Below are positions 1-9,357 of a stretch of DNA of 47,515 nucleotides, piece after piece. Position 1 is the first letter of the stretch, and the number at the start of each line of letters is the position of its first letter. This DNA is from Methylophilaceae bacterium. GTDB lineage: Bacteria; Pseudomonadota; Gammaproteobacteria; Burkholderiales; Methylophilaceae. The stretch covers positions 1-47,515 of the forward strand of contig JAIYBT010000016.1 of assembly GCA_027488395.1 (NCBI GenBank). The letters run 5' to 3'. Below the pieces are notes generated by a model, which saw only the letters and a program-made list of their open reading frames with translations, was not told where the DNA came from and searched no databases. The position numbers and the translations under genes were made by a program.

Positions 1-7
1 GATCATT

Positions 8-166
8 GGTACATGGATTACTGGTACATGGATTACTGGTACATGGATTACTGGTACATGGATTACTGGTACATGGATTACTGGTACATGGATTACTGGT
101 ATATGGATTACTGGTACATGGATTACTGGTACATGGATTACTGGTACATGGATTACTGGTACATGG
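8..166. repeat. 15-bp tandem repeat array (10 full units plus a partial)
   Basis: The unit GGTACATGGATTACT is repeated head to tail with no spacers from position 8. Ten full units end at 157 and a partial unit (GGTACATGG) follows. All full units are identical except the seventh (98-112), which has T for C (GGTATATGG). Because the unit is 15 bp, one frame reads as an endless Val-His-Gly-Leu-Leu pentapeptide. I do not regard that as a gene: the frame has only a TTG start and overlaps fabI antisense. The array lies 17 bp past the fabI stop codon, so it falls in the 3' untranslated or intergenic space of that operon. The near-perfect identity suggests recent expansion by slippage or recombination. 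Confidence 0.95.
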
Positions 167-182
167 TCTTTTTGTCACTGCA

Positions 183-968
183 TTAATCAATCTGACCCGC
201 TGCCGTGATATTCATACCGCCATCAACATAAGTAATTTCGCCTGTAATGCCAGAGGCTAAATCGCTACATAAAAATGCCGCTGCATTGCCAACTTCTTCG
301 ATGGTGACATTACGACGTAATGCCGCATGTTTTTCATTGAAACCGATCATTTTGTCAAAATCCGCAATGCCTGAGGCTGCCAAGGTTTTGATCGGGCCTG
401 CAGATACCGCATTCACACGAATGCCACGCGGACCAAGGCTTTGAGCTAAATATCGTACGTTGGCCTCTAAACTTGCTTTGGCTACGCCCATCACATTGTA
501 ATTTGGCATGGTGCGTTCGGCGCCTAAATAACTCAAGGTGAGTAAGCTCGCTTGACGACCTTGCATCATGGGATAAGCGGCTTTTGCCATCGCAGAAAAG
601 CTGTATGAGCTTATGTCATGCGCAATGCGAAAGTATTCGCGATTGATGTTGTCAAGGTAATCGCCATCTAACGCTACTTTTGGCACAAAAGCGACTGAAT
701 GCACTAAACCATCTAGGCCATCCCAATGATTGGCTAAGTCCACAAATAATTGGTCAATTTGCGCATCTTCTGCTACATCACATGGCAATACTAATTCGGA
801 TTCAAAGTCTGCGGCTAAATCACGCACGCGTTTTTCATGTTTTTCAACTTGATAGGTAAAGGCCAGTTCGGCACCTTCTCGTTTCATGGCGGCAGCGATG
901 CCGTATGCAATTGAGCGATTACTGAGCATGCCAGCAATCAGAATTTTTTTTCCAGCAAGAAATGCCAT
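183..968 (-). CDS. fabI: Enoyl-[acyl-carrier-protein] reductase (NADH), FabI
   Basis: FabI carries out the last reduction of each fatty acid elongation round, converting trans-2-enoyl-ACP to acyl-ACP with NADH in the cytoplasm. The 261-aa protein is normal family length. The N terminus holds the short-chain dehydrogenase nucleotide region ([20 protein letters not shown]). The catalytic set sits at Tyr147, Tyr157 and Lys164 within [19 protein letters not shown], one residue off the E. coli numbering, and the C terminus keeps the GEITYVDGG signature. The ATG start leaves 33 bp to the stop of the upstream permease gene, so it is probably the last gene of the mltD-transporter run. FabI is the target of triclosan and isoniazid-like inhibitors; nothing in the sequence suggests an unusual active site. 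Confidence 0.96.
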   Translation of the reverse strand: MAFLAGKKILIAGMLSNRSIAYGIAAAMKREGAELAFTYQVEKHEKRVRDLAADFESELVLPCDVAEDAQIDQLFVDLANHWDGLDGLVHSVAFVPKVALDGDYLDNINREYFRIAHDISSYSFSAMAKAAYPMMQGRQASLLTLSYLGAERTMPNYNVMGVAKASLEANVRYLAQSLGPRGIRVNAVSAGPIKTLAASGIADFDKMIGFNEKHAALRRNVTIEEVGNAAAFLCSDLASGITGEITYVDGGMNITAAGQID

Positions 969-1001
969 GCTTAATCCTGTTCGATAGGTTAGGTAAATCG
1001 G

Positions 1002-1826
1002 TTAACGCGTGTGGTTTGATCGTGGATCAAATAACTCGCGTAAACCTTCGCCGAGCAGATTATACCCTAACACGGTAATCAAGATAGCGAGGCCAGGGAA
1101 TACCGACAACCACCAAGCAAACTGTATATATTCCTTACCATCGGTCAGAATATTTCCCCAAGACGCTTGTGGCGCTTGTACGCCCAAGCCCAGAAAACTC
1201 AAGCCTGACTCAAGCAATACTGCGCTAGCGATGCCTAATACAACACTGACAAGGACTGGCGTTAGACTGTTGGGTAAACAATGTATGAAAATCATTCGAA
1301 CATCACTTGCGCCCATCGCACTTGATGCCAATACAAATTCACGCTGACGCAAACTTAAAAATTCTGCGCGTACTAAACGCGTGACGCCCATCCATGACGT
1401 TAATCCAATCACGATCATGACATTGGTAATGGATGGGGTTAAAAAGGCGATCACCGCTAAAATAAGAAAGAAACTTGGTATGGATAACATGATATCGACC
1501 AACCGCATAATTACCGTATCCACCCAACCGCGATAAAAGCCCGCAATCGCACCGAGTATGACACCGATTAGGGTAGATATGCCGACGGCAACCAAGCCGA
1601 CTAACAGTGAGATTCGGCTGCCATAGAGCATACGACTCCATACATCGCGTCCAAGGCCATCAGTCCCCATCCAATGAAGTGAAGAGGGCGCTAATAGTAT
1701 CTGTTTGACTTGAATCGCATTGGGGTCATACGGTGATAACCATGGTGCGCAAAGCGCGAGTAACATCATCATCAGGATCATCACGAGACCCGCGCATGCA
1801 AGTGGATGTTTGAAAATTTTATACAT
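1002..1826 (-). CDS. Peptide ABC transporter permease, DppC/OppC family
   Basis: This is an integral inner-membrane subunit of a peptide (or nickel/oligopeptide) ABC importer. The 274-aa sequence opens with a cytoplasmic tail and first membrane helix (residues about 10-28). It then has the periplasmic HWMGTDGLGRDVWSRMLYGSR segment typical of DppC/OppC, followed by about five further hydrophobic helices. The EAA loop that contacts the ATPase is visible around GASDVRMIFIHCLPNSLTPV. It starts 12 bp after the stop of the DppB-type permease, with which it should form the membrane heterodimer. No ATPase (DppD/F) gene is present in the window, so the energising subunits must be encoded elsewhere. 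Substrate cannot be read from the sequence. Confidence 0.9.
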   Translation of the reverse strand: MYKIFKHPLACAGLVMILMMMLLALCAPWLSPYDPNAIQVKQILLAPSSLHWMGTDGLGRDVWSRMLYGSRISLLVGLVAVGISTLIGVILGAIAGFYRGWVDTVIMRLVDIMLSIPSFFLILAVIAFLTPSITNVMIVIGLTSWMGVTRLVRAEFLSLRQREFVLASSAMGASDVRMIFIHCLPNSLTPVLVSVVLGIASAVLLESGLSFLGLGVQAPQASWGNILTDGKEYIQFAWWLSVFPGLAILITVLGYNLLGEGLRELFDPRSNHTR

Positions 1827-1838
1827 ACTGATGATCCA

Positions 1839-2864
1839 TTACTGCGCAGTCGCAATGCCACGACGAAGACGTGGATCCGCCCAGGCATAGGCTAAATCTG
1901 CACATAGATTGCCTAATAATGTTAACGCAGAACCGATGGTTAAAATACCCATCACCACAGGAAAATCGCGCATCATCACCGCGTCATAAAACAATTTTCC
2001 CATACCAGGAATTGCGAAGATGGTTTCGGCAATCACAGAGCCGCCTATCAGCCCTGGAATAGACAAGCCGATGATGGTGATTAAGGGCAATAAGGCATTG
2101 CGCAACGCGTGACGATAGGTCACGGCTCGATCACTCAAGCCTTTGGCACGTGCGGTAAGGACATAATCCAAATTAAGCACATCCAACATGCCATTTTTCA
2201 CAAATAACGTAATGCTCGCCAAGCCGGTCAGTGCTGGGATAACCACGGGCATGAATAAATGCATCAACACATCTTGTACTTGTTGCCAACTACTTAATTG
2301 CTCGTAATTAAGGCTATGTAAGCCAGAGATTGGAAACCAAGGATGAATGACCCCAATCCAGTACATGAGTAGCAACGACAACCAAAAGCCTGGGATTGAA
2401 AAGCCAATAAAATTAAATAGCGTGATGACACGGTCTGGCCATTGATGATAGCGTTTTGACGCAAGGATACCGAGCGGCACAGCCAGAATGAGGGTGATGA
2501 ATAAGCCCAATACATTCATTAATAACGTAATCGGTAGTGCTTCTTGAATCATGCCTTTGGTGATATCGCCGTTTGCATTTTTTTCGGCCCAAAACACGGG
2601 TTTTTGATGGCTGGCAAAGGAGTGCCCAAAATCTAGTTGGACCATCCGTTTTAACCATAAGCCATATTGCACCATCACAGGTTGATCAAGATGGTAGAGC
2701 GCGCGCAACTTTTGACGCGACTCTTCGGAGGATTTTGGGTTGAACGCAGCTTCGGTACTGGTGATGTCCCCAGGCGCTAAATGCATGACAAAAAAAGAAA
2801 TCAGGCTGATACCAATCAGCATTGGGATCATCCACAGTAACCGTTTGATCAAATAGTTCAACAT
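1839..2864 (-). CDS. Peptide ABC transporter permease, DppB/OppB family
   Basis: This is the first permease of a peptide-type ABC importer and partner of the DppC-like protein downstream. I chose the ATG at 2864 (341 aa) because it begins with the family-typical MLNYLIKRLLWMIPMLIGIS membrane helix and lies 2 bp after the stop of the binding-protein gene. A longer frame would add 17 unlikely residues overlapping that gene. The HLAPGD motif after helix 1 and the EAA loop (ARAKGLSDRAVTYRHALRNALLP) are present, as is the C-terminal YAWADPRLRRG typical of DppB. Tight spacing on both sides implies translational coupling. The substrate is unknown. Confidence 0.9.
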   Translation of the reverse strand: MLNYLIKRLLWMIPMLIGISLISFFVMHLAPGDITSTEAAFNPKSSEESRQKLRALYHLDQPVMVQYGLWLKRMVQLDFGHSFASHQKPVFWAEKNANGDITKGMIQEALPITLLMNVLGLFITLILAVPLGILASKRYHQWPDRVITLFNFIGFSIPGFWLSLLLMYWIGVIHPWFPISGLHSLNYEQLSSWQQVQDVLMHLFMPVVIPALTGLASITLFVKNGMLDVLNLDYVLTARAKGLSDRAVTYRHALRNALLPLITIIGLSIPGLIGGSVIAETIFAIPGMGKLFYDAVMMRDFPVVMGILTIGSALTLLGNLCADLAYAWADPRLRRGIATAQ

Positions 2865-2866
2865 GA

Positions 2867-4564
2867 TTACTCTGCCTGCATTTGATGACGTCTGATTGGG
2901 GCAGGCACAAACCATTGTTGACTGTCATAGCCCACGCCAGCTGCAGGAATAGGATCGACGATGCCTTTGACCCGTTTGTGAATAGCCGTTAAACCATACC
3001 CCGCCGACAGATACACGATCGGACTATCTTGGTATAGGATTTCGGCAAATTGATGATAAATATGCATACGCTCAACCGGATCAAACGTTTGTCTACCTTG
3101 CTCAAGTAATTGATCCACGGTTGGATTTTGGTAGCCTATAAAATTAAATTGCCCTGGCTGCTGTTGGCTGGAATGCCAAATATTATATTGATCTGGGTCT
3201 AACCCTAAGCCCCAACCCATGACCACGGCATCAAAATCGCCAGTTTTAATAAAACGTGTAATTAAACTCGCCCATTCAATGGAGCGCACTTTCACCTCAA
3301 TCCCCACTTCTTTTAAACGGCGTTGAATGATTACCACCGTTTTTTCACGCTCTTTATTGCCATGATTGGTTAATATTTCAAAACTAAGGGGTTTCCCCTG
3401 TCGGTCTAAAATGCCATCGCCATTACTGTCTTGATAACCCGCCGCAGTGAGTAAAGCCCGTGCACGTTGTGGGTCGTAAGCATATGGCGTTAAGGTCGGA
3501 TGACTCCAGCGGGTGCCGGGCTTATAAGGGGAGGCGATCGCAATACCCAAGCCAAGATAAACGCCGTCAATAATTTCTTGTTTATCAATGGCATAGTTGA
3601 TGGCCTGCCTTACGCGCACATCATCAAACGGGGCATGTTTGAGATTAAAGCCTAAATAGGTATAACTGTTACCTAACTCTTTGTACTGGTTGAGTCTTGC
3701 TTGCAAGTCAGGACGAGAGGGGATGATGCGGGCATAGGTAATAGGATCCATATTCATGCTATCGATATTATCTGCCATCAATTCAAGAAACTGTGCTGCG
3801 GGATCCGGAATAATGCGCTCAATCAGTTGATTGATGTGCGGGGCGCCCAGCACGGCAAGTGGATTTTTATCCATTTTAAGATACTCGCCATGCCGCCATT
3901 CGCTGAGTTGATAATAATGACTACCAACAGGTTTTTGAGCAAATTGCGTGGTGTGGATATCTTGCCCGGCCAATAAATGTTTTGGCAGTATTTGCAAGCC
4001 TGACCAGCTATCCAGCGCGGGTGAAAAGGCTTGTGCATAATGCACAATAAAGGTGTTTGCGTCTGGTGTTTCCGCATGCGTCACTAACTGAAAGTCTGAG
4101 GCGTAAGGGCTGTGTGTTTTTTCATCTACAACCAACTGCCAAGTAAATAACACATCAGCACTGGTTAACGGTTTACCGTCAGCCCACTTCAAATTGGGTT
4201 TTAAGTGGAAGGTAATGGTTTTATGATCTGGCGCAACTTCCCATGTGTCCACCAATTCACCAGTAAGATCCAAAGATTGATCGTAACGTAACAACGTATT
4301 AAAAATGTGCGACGAAATCGCACTTGAAGCGGATTCACCCGCCACCATTGAAATTAAGCCACTGGGGTCAGACGGCATTGCGCTGAGCAATGCGCCACCG
4401 TCTTCTGCAGTATATGGACGGTCAAGCGCTGGATCAACAGCAGAAGGCGTCTGGCCACATCCATTACATAGCAGTACAACTAACAATACCCCTGTTTGAT
4501 AAGGGATCAGATCGGGGATTGCTTTTAACCGATCGATGAAGGCGTTAATGAATGAAATTAGCAT
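2867..4564 (-). CDS. Peptide-binding lipoprotein, extracellular solute-binding family 5
   Basis: This is the substrate-capturing subunit of the ABC importer. With the ATG at 4564 it has 565 aa. A hydrophobic stretch (residues 25-32) runs into a lipobox-like LCNGC with Cys36 as the likely lipidated residue, so it is probably tethered to the periplasmic face of the membrane. A TTG at 4606 overlapping the mltD stop would add 14 residues and is an alternative start. Family 5 hallmarks are visible: HLKPNLKWADGKPLTSADV near the N terminus and VRQAINYAIDKQEIIDGVYLG in the middle. It follows mltD with overlap or near-overlap. Peptides released from cell wall turnover are therefore an attractive substrate, but that is inference from context only. 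Confidence 0.9.
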   Translation of the reverse strand: MLISFINAFIDRLKAIPDLIPYQTGVLLVVLLCNGCGQTPSAVDPALDRPYTAEDGGALLSAMPSDPSGLISMVAGESASSAISSHIFNTLLRYDQSLDLTGELVDTWEVAPDHKTITFHLKPNLKWADGKPLTSADVLFTWQLVVDEKTHSPYASDFQLVTHAETPDANTFIVHYAQAFSPALDSWSGLQILPKHLLAGQDIHTTQFAQKPVGSHYYQLSEWRHGEYLKMDKNPLAVLGAPHINQLIERIIPDPAAQFLELMADNIDSMNMDPITYARIIPSRPDLQARLNQYKELGNSYTYLGFNLKHAPFDDVRVRQAINYAIDKQEIIDGVYLGLGIAIASPYKPGTRWSHPTLTPYAYDPQRARALLTAAGYQDSNGDGILDRQGKPLSFEILTNHGNKEREKTVVIIQRRLKEVGIEVKVRSIEWASLITRFIKTGDFDAVVMGWGLGLDPDQYNIWHSSQQQPGQFNFIGYQNPTVDQLLEQGRQTFDPVERMHIYHQFAEILYQDSPIVYLSAGYGLTAIHKRVKGIVDPIPAAGVGYDSQQWFVPAPIRRHQMQAE

Positions 4565-4602
4565 GCGCAACAGCTCAAACCAGATGAAACATAGACGAAG
4601 CT

Positions 4603-6174
4603 TCAACGAATCGCATGTCTGCGGCTTTTGGTATGACGCGATGCGCTTGGATTGGCTTTGCTATGCGTCGATTTTTGACTACGATGTACTGGTCGGCTGG
4701 AATGTTTGCTTTGCGTCGTGCGCTTTTTTGATGCTTGTGCGCGAGGGCTATTCGGTAATGATGTCAAACGCAAAATCTGCAAGGTTTGCCCTGCACTGAG
4801 CTGTTTGTGTTTTAAATGGTTGGTTTGCATGATCTGTTTCGCACTAGTTTGATAACGTTTCGCCAAGGATGCCAGTGTTTCCCCACGTTTTACGCGATGT
4901 GTGACTGTTGCTGGGCTGACTTGTTCACGTTCTGTGCTTGATTCAGAGGTTATTTGTGTCATCGCAGCAACATCAATCGGTTGCGATAACGAAGGTTGGC
5001 TTAACGCAGGCACCAGTAAAGGCTTACGGATGATTAAATTTTTATTTGGCTTGATATTGTTGCTGGCACTTAATTCATAAATGCTGATGCCAAACTGATT
5101 GGCAATGTTGCCTAAGCGTTCGCCACGTTTTGGTTGGTAACTATGCCATTTTGATAACGGTTGATCATAATGACGCAAATTATTGTTGAATCTTGCCGCC
5201 GCCCAAGTGGGTAACAACAGTTTTTGACGACTATTATCTGCAATTAAAATGGGGCGTTTAAAGCTTGGGTTTAAAGCATTAAATTCATCAATAGAAATGC
5301 CTGCAAGTTCAGCCGCCAGAGATACATCCATTTTGTTGGGTGCTTCCACCGTCGTAAAATAAGGCGTATTCGGAATTTCATTGAGTTTGAGACCAAACTG
5401 TTCGGGTTTAAAAATAATATTTTTAATCGCCTGTAGCTTGGGTACGTAGTTTTTGGTTTCGTCTGGCAAGGCAAGATGTTGGTAATCTGTTGGCAGTCCT
5501 AATTTTCGATTACGCTCAATCGCGCGTGATACGGTGCCTTCCCCCGCGTTGTAGGCGGCCAAGGCTAAATCCCAAGCACCAAACATAGTGTATAAGCGTT
5601 GAAGATAGTTAAGGGCCGCTTGCGTTGCGGCCGTGACATCTTTGCGCGAATCTTTCCAGTAATTTTGTTTCAGGCCAAAATCTTTGCCTGTAGATGGAAT
5701 AAATTGCCAAATACCAGATGCTTTACTGGTAGACAATGCCGTGGGGTTAAAGCCACTCTCAATCATGGGCAGCAATGCAATTTCGGTCGGCATGCCGCGT
5801 TTTTCCACTTCCTCGACAATATGAAATAAGTATTTTTTGCTGCGATCCAACATGCGAGACACATAGTCAGGACGAGATGCGTACCATTGTTCATGTTTGT
5901 TGGTATAGGCGGAATCGATGTCAGGCATGCTGAAGCCATCACGGACTCTATCCCACAGGCTTTCTTGCAAACTTAAGCTGTCATCTAATTGAAACTCAGA
6001 GACATAAGGGGTGCTTTCTTCGCTGCCATAACTCTCATCAAAGCTGCCATTGTCCACCGATAAGGTGGCTTCTTCAACTGGCGCTGCAGCCAAGCCTATT
6101 GGCGCAAGCAAATAGCCCAACATGCATATAATCAACCACTTAAACATAGATATTTGTATTCGTTGAATTGTCAT
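4603..6174 (-). CDS. mltD: Membrane-bound lytic murein transglycosylase D (SLT plus two LysM)
   Basis: MltD cleaves the glycan strand of peptidoglycan, forming 1,6-anhydromuropeptides, in the periplasm. The 523-aa protein has an N-terminal signal or anchor segment (about residues 11-32, ending GLAAAP) without an obvious lipobox Cys. It has an SLT domain at about 128-230 with the catalytic Glu139 in PMIESGFNP and the downstream SGIWQFIP and AAYNAGEG motifs. Two LysM peptidoglycan-binding modules follow, at about 344-389 and 425-468. The last 45 residues are a very basic Ser/Lys/Arg/His tail. A later ATG at 6147 would still keep the signal segment. The stop lies 39 bp inside the region upstream of the binding-protein ATG, so the genes are almost certainly cotranscribed. 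Confidence 0.93.
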   Translation of the reverse strand: MTIQRIQISMFKWLIICMLGYLLAPIGLAAAPVEEATLSVDNGSFDESYGSEESTPYVSEFQLDDSLSLQESLWDRVRDGFSMPDIDSAYTNKHEQWYASRPDYVSRMLDRSKKYLFHIVEEVEKRGMPTEIALLPMIESGFNPTALSTSKASGIWQFIPSTGKDFGLKQNYWKDSRKDVTAATQAALNYLQRLYTMFGAWDLALAAYNAGEGTVSRAIERNRKLGLPTDYQHLALPDETKNYVPKLQAIKNIIFKPEQFGLKLNEIPNTPYFTTVEAPNKMDVSLAAELAGISIDEFNALNPSFKRPILIADNSRQKLLLPTWAAARFNNNLRHYDQPLSKWHSYQPKRGERLGNIANQFGISIYELSASNNIKPNKNLIIRKPLLVPALSQPSLSQPIDVAAMTQITSESSTEREQVSPATVTHRVKRGETLASLAKRYQTSAKQIMQTNHLKHKQLSAGQTLQILRLTSLPNSPRAQASKKRTTQSKHSSRPVHRSQKSTHSKANPSASRHTKSRRHAIR

Positions 6175-6384
6175 GACCAGGTTTTTTATCGTCGATTGTT
6201 TCGATCTCGCACTGATCGTCGTTTCATGGATTTGCCTTGGTCGGTAGCCTTAAGTCAGGGTAACCACCATGCTGAATGGACGTTATTCTACGGCAATTTA
6301 AAGTCGAGACAACCTTTTTAACGGGTGATTGAGGCTTGACACCTTAACCATTTTCAAGGTGGCTGTGGTGCTGATACTGAAGGA

Positions 6385-7161
6385 TTAAAACTGATTGCGC
6401 GCTTGACGGAGGCTGGTAAAAACCGCAAGTGACGTATCCGACAAATGTTGGGGGGTATGCATCAGGGTTTCGCATCTTAAAAAAGGGTTAGTGGCTAATT
6501 CCAACGCAAGGATGGTGGGTAACGTGGCTTGTTGGGCGGTTCTGCGTTGTTGGGTATCAACGATACGCATTTGTAAAGCTTGATTGTCAGGCTCTACCAT
6601 GCTTGCAAAGGCAAGATTGTGTGCTGTGTATTCATGTGCTGGGTAGATTAAGGTGTCGACAGGCAATTGTTTAATCCGTGCGAGTGACGCAAACATTTGC
6701 GCCGGTGTCCCTTCAAATAAACGACCACAACCACCACCAAATAATACATCGCCACAAAATAAATGTTGCGCATTTAGGTAAAACGCAATGTGATCTAAAG
6801 TGTGACCTGGCAGCGCGATCACCTGGGCTGTCAGTGTGTGTGTTTGCAGGGTGAGCGTTTCGCCTTCAACCACCCGATGACAATCAAGGGTTTGATAAGC
6901 GGGATGTGAACTGTCAGGCGCAAACACATTACAGCGCCAGTGGGTTTGTAAAGCCAGCGCGCCGCCTGTGTGGTCAGCATGATGATGCGTCAATAGGATG
7001 CCTGCTAGCGATAACTGATGTTGATGCAAATACTGTTCAACCACCGTTGCATCGCCTGGATCCACCACCCAAGCCAATCCATCCAGCACAATTACCCAAA
7101 TATAATTATCGGTAAAGGCAGGGATTGGCGTAATACGCAAGCTTGTATTTGTCGAATGCAT
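6385..7161 (-). CDS. gloB: Hydroxyacylglutathione hydrolase (glyoxalase II)
   Basis: GloB hydrolyses S-lactoylglutathione to lactate and glutathione, the second step of methylglyoxal detoxification, in the cytoplasm. The 258-aa protein is a metallo-beta-lactamase fold enzyme. The metal-binding THxHxDH motif is at residues 58-64 (THHHADH). Further ligands are seen in LPGHTLDH and in FCGDVLFGGGCGRLFEGTP, and the C-terminal YPAHEYT is typical of glyoxalase II. It is divergent from a yafS-like gene, rnhA and dnaQ, an order also known from E. coli (gloB, yafS, rnhA, dnaQ). The 210 bp between its stop and mltD hold no convincing gene. Confidence 0.95.
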   Translation of the reverse strand: MHSTNTSLRITPIPAFTDNYIWVIVLDGLAWVVDPGDATVVEQYLHQHQLSLAGILLTHHHADHTGGALALQTHWRCNVFAPDSSHPAYQTLDCHRVVEGETLTLQTHTLTAQVIALPGHTLDHIAFYLNAQHLFCGDVLFGGGCGRLFEGTPAQMFASLARIKQLPVDTLIYPAHEYTAHNLAFASMVEPDNQALQMRIVDTQQRRTAQQATLPTILALELATNPFLRCETLMHTPQHLSDTSLAVFTSLRQARNQF

Positions 7162-7311
7162 CCTGCATCATTGAAATAAAGCACCTGGTTTGTCAAGCGC
7201 GTCGTGTGAAGGCAGGATTAATTGATAAGCCACGAGATGTATAGTGACACGCTGGGGTCAGCCGCTGAGTGACATCGGTATTTAGTCAACATGGTTTTTT
7301 GGAGTCTCACA

Positions 7312-8037
7312 GTGTCAAATCTTTGTGTCAATCCCCCTCAAAATACCGACTTGGGCAATTATATTGTCGCGCAGGAAACGCGGATATATTCACAAGTTGT
7401 CAGTGATGTGTTTGGGTTTCATGCAGTGCAATATGGTTGGCCCACGGTGAATTTAATTGCGGATAGTCGGATGCCTCATAAGCATTATGTTTCATGTTTG
7501 CCGGCAGGAGGACATGCCACCTTGCAGGCGGAGAGTGAATTTTTACCATTTACTGAACATAGTATTGATCTAGTGTGTTTACCACATACGTTAGAACAGT
7601 GCGGGCATCCACAGCAAACCTTACGCGAGGTGTATCGCGTGTTAGTGGCCGATGGCGTTTTGGTATTAACTGGCATGACGCCTGTGAGTGTATTGGGGGT
7701 TTCGGCGCGTTTTGTTAACTGCCATGGCCTAGGCCCAATTACGCGACAATTTACGGCATGGCGCATTCGTGATTGGTTAGGGGTGTTGGGCTTTGAGATT
7801 CAGCAAAGCGGTTATTGTATGCATGCCTTGCCAGTGAACGATACACATTGGTTACAACGACAATCCTTTTTAGAGCGGATTGGCGCCGGTAGCTGCGGCA
7901 TCACAGGCGGTATTTATTACATCGTGGCAAAAAAACGCGTGATGAATGTGCGTTTACTCAGACCAGATTGGAAAAAAACAGCATTGACGCAAGCGCTGCC
8001 CGTAAGAAAAGCCCAAACGCCAAGTCAAAAGCAGTAA
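7312..8037 (+). CDS. Putative class I SAM-dependent methyltransferase, YafS-like
   Basis: This protein resembles small Methyltransf_11-type enzymes. The C-terminal half of the SAM fold is clear: SIDLVCLPHTLEQCGHPQQTLREVYRVL, then an LVADGVLVLTG strand. The glycine-rich motif I is poorly conserved (VNLIADSRMP), so SAM binding is plausible but not assured. I prefer the GTG at 7312 (241 aa) because a GGAG ribosome binding site sits 8 bp before it. The ATG at 7291 (248 aa) has no such site. It ends 9 bp before rnhA, and position between gloB and rnhA matches yafS of E. coli, whose substrate is unknown to me. The basic C-terminal tail (about 20 residues) looks disordered. Confidence 0.75.
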   Translation: MSNLCVNPPQNTDLGNYIVAQETRIYSQVVSDVFGFHAVQYGWPTVNLIADSRMPHKHYVSCLPAGGHATLQAESEFLPFTEHSIDLVCLPHTLEQCGHPQQTLREVYRVLVADGVLVLTGMTPVSVLGVSARFVNCHGLGPITRQFTAWRIRDWLGVLGFEIQQSGYCMHALPVNDTHWLQRQSFLERIGAGSCGITGGIYYIVAKKRVMNVRLLRPDWKKTALTQALPVRKAQTPSQKQ

Positions 8038-8046
8038 AATGCGCGC

Positions 8047-8511
8047 ATGAAAAACTTGGTATCTATTGAAATGTACGCAGACGGTGCATGTAAAGGCAAT
8101 CCTGGCGTAGGCGGGTGGGGCGTGTGGCTAACATCTGGGTCACACGAAAAATCGTTATGTGGCGGGGAGCCTCACACCACTAACAATCGCATGGAACTGA
8201 TGGCGGTCATCCAAGGCTTAATGAGTATTAAAAATCCATCTCAGATCAATATTTACACGGATTCCAGTTATGTGCAAAAAGGCATGAGTGAGTGGATTCA
8301 TGGTTGGAAAGCCAAGCAGTGGCGTACCGCGGATAAAAAGCCTGTGAAAAACGCAGATTTGTGGCAACAGTTGGATCAACTGGTTATCCCGCATTCGGTG
8401 ACATGGATTTGGGTTAAAGGACATGCGGGTAACGCGGGTAATGAAAAGGCCGACATGCTGGCTAATCAAGGTGTAGATCGTCAATTAACTGCCATGAATC
8501 TCACCAAATAA
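8047..8511 (+). CDS. rnhA: Ribonuclease HI
   Basis: RNase HI cleaves the RNA strand of RNA:DNA hybrids, removing R-loops and replication primers in the cytoplasm. The 154-aa length matches the family. All catalytic residues are in place: Asp12 in [11 protein letters not shown], Glu50 in [10 protein letters not shown], Asp72 in YTDSSYV, His126 in WVKGHAG and Asp136 in GNEKADMLA. The basic handle region ([17 protein letters not shown]) for hybrid binding is also present. It is 9 bp downstream of the methyltransferase gene and about 100 bp upstream of dnaQ. Confidence 0.97.
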   Translation: MKNLVSIEMYADGACKGNPGVGGWGVWLTSGSHEKSLCGGEPHTTNNRMELMAVIQGLMSIKNPSQINIYTDSSYVQKGMSEWIHGWKAKQWRTADKKPVKNADLWQQLDQLVIPHSVTWIWVKGHAGNAGNEKADMLANQGVDRQLTAMNLTK

Positions 8512-8614
8512 GCAACGTGTACGGATTGAGATTCCACCAATCGAATGTGTGTTTAATCCTTAATCACTGGCCTGATCTAGGGTGTTTAATCCCAACGTTT
8601 AACGCAATGAGCAT

Positions 8615-9298
8615 ATGATGAGACAAATTTTTCTAGATACTGAAACCACGGGCCTGTATCCCGATCAGGGGCATCGGATTATTGAAATTGCTGCGGTGGA
8701 AATTTTCAATCGCCGCCCAACACAGCGGCATTTTCATGTTTATGTCAATCCAGAACGTGAGATTGATCCTGGTGCACAAGAAGTCCATGGCATTTCTTTT
8801 GAGTTTTTGCAAGATAAGCCCTTGTTTGCACAAGTGGCTGACCCATTGATTGAATTTATTCAAGGCGCAGAGCTGATTATCCACAATGCGCCCTTTGATA
8901 TTGGTTTTTTAAACATGGAGTTCACGCGCTGTGAGCGACCCATGCTGGATCAGTACGTGGCTGGCGTGGTGGATACGCTTAAAATGGCAAAAGCGTCTCG
9001 TCCAGGACAACGTAATAATCTGGATGCGTTGTGTCGGCATTTTGGCATTGATAATTCTAAACGTACCTTGCATGGCGCTTTGTTGGATGCCGAGTTATTG
9101 GCTGAGGTCTACATCGCGATGACGCGTGGCCAAGAAAGTTTATTGATGGAACTGGCGCAAACGCCGCAAGTGCAAGTTTCTAATACCCAAGCCCTCGCTA
9201 CATTGCCACTCAAGTTACAAGTTGCAAATGCAGAAGAACTCGATTTGCATCAGCAATACCTGACAGGCCTCATGAAAAGCGGAGGAGTGGTCTGGTAA
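8615..9298 (+). CDS. dnaQ: DNA polymerase III epsilon subunit (3'-5' proofreading exonuclease)
   Basis: DnaQ proofreads within the replicative polymerase core. The DEDDh exonuclease motifs are complete: Exo I Asp8/Glu10 (FLDTETTG), Exo II Asp95 (HNAPFDIGFLN), and Exo III His153/Asp158 (HGALLDAE). The 227-aa protein also keeps a C-terminal tail beyond residue 180, which in the family tethers the subunit to the alpha subunit. Two adjacent ATGs (8615 and 8618) are possible starts, and no strong ribosome binding site separates them. The neighbourhood rnhA-dnaQ is a classical pairing. Confidence 0.95.
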   Translation: MMRQIFLDTETTGLYPDQGHRIIEIAAVEIFNRRPTQRHFHVYVNPEREIDPGAQEVHGISFEFLQDKPLFAQVADPLIEFIQGAELIIHNAPFDIGFLNMEFTRCERPMLDQYVAGVVDTLKMAKASRPGQRNNLDALCRHFGIDNSKRTLHGALLDAELLAEVYIAMTRGQESLLMELAQTPQVQVSNTQALATLPLKLQVANAEELDLHQQYLTGLMKSGGVVW

Positions 9299-9357
9299 TC
9301 GCTCTGTTCAAGGCAATCTCTCGTTTTACAGCATGCTACACTTAATTTAATAAAAAA

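Noticed and set aside
8..166. CRISPR array
   Set aside because: The units are contiguous with no spacers, and no cas genes are present.
6..260. An open frame of VHGLL pentapeptides across the tandem array
   Set aside because: It exists because the unit is 15 bp. It has only a TTG start at the window edge, no ribosome binding site in view, and its end is antisense to fabI.
6340..6361. Terminator after gloB
   Set aside because: CACCTT and AAGGTG form only a 6-bp stem with a 10-nt loop and no T-run on the gloB strand.
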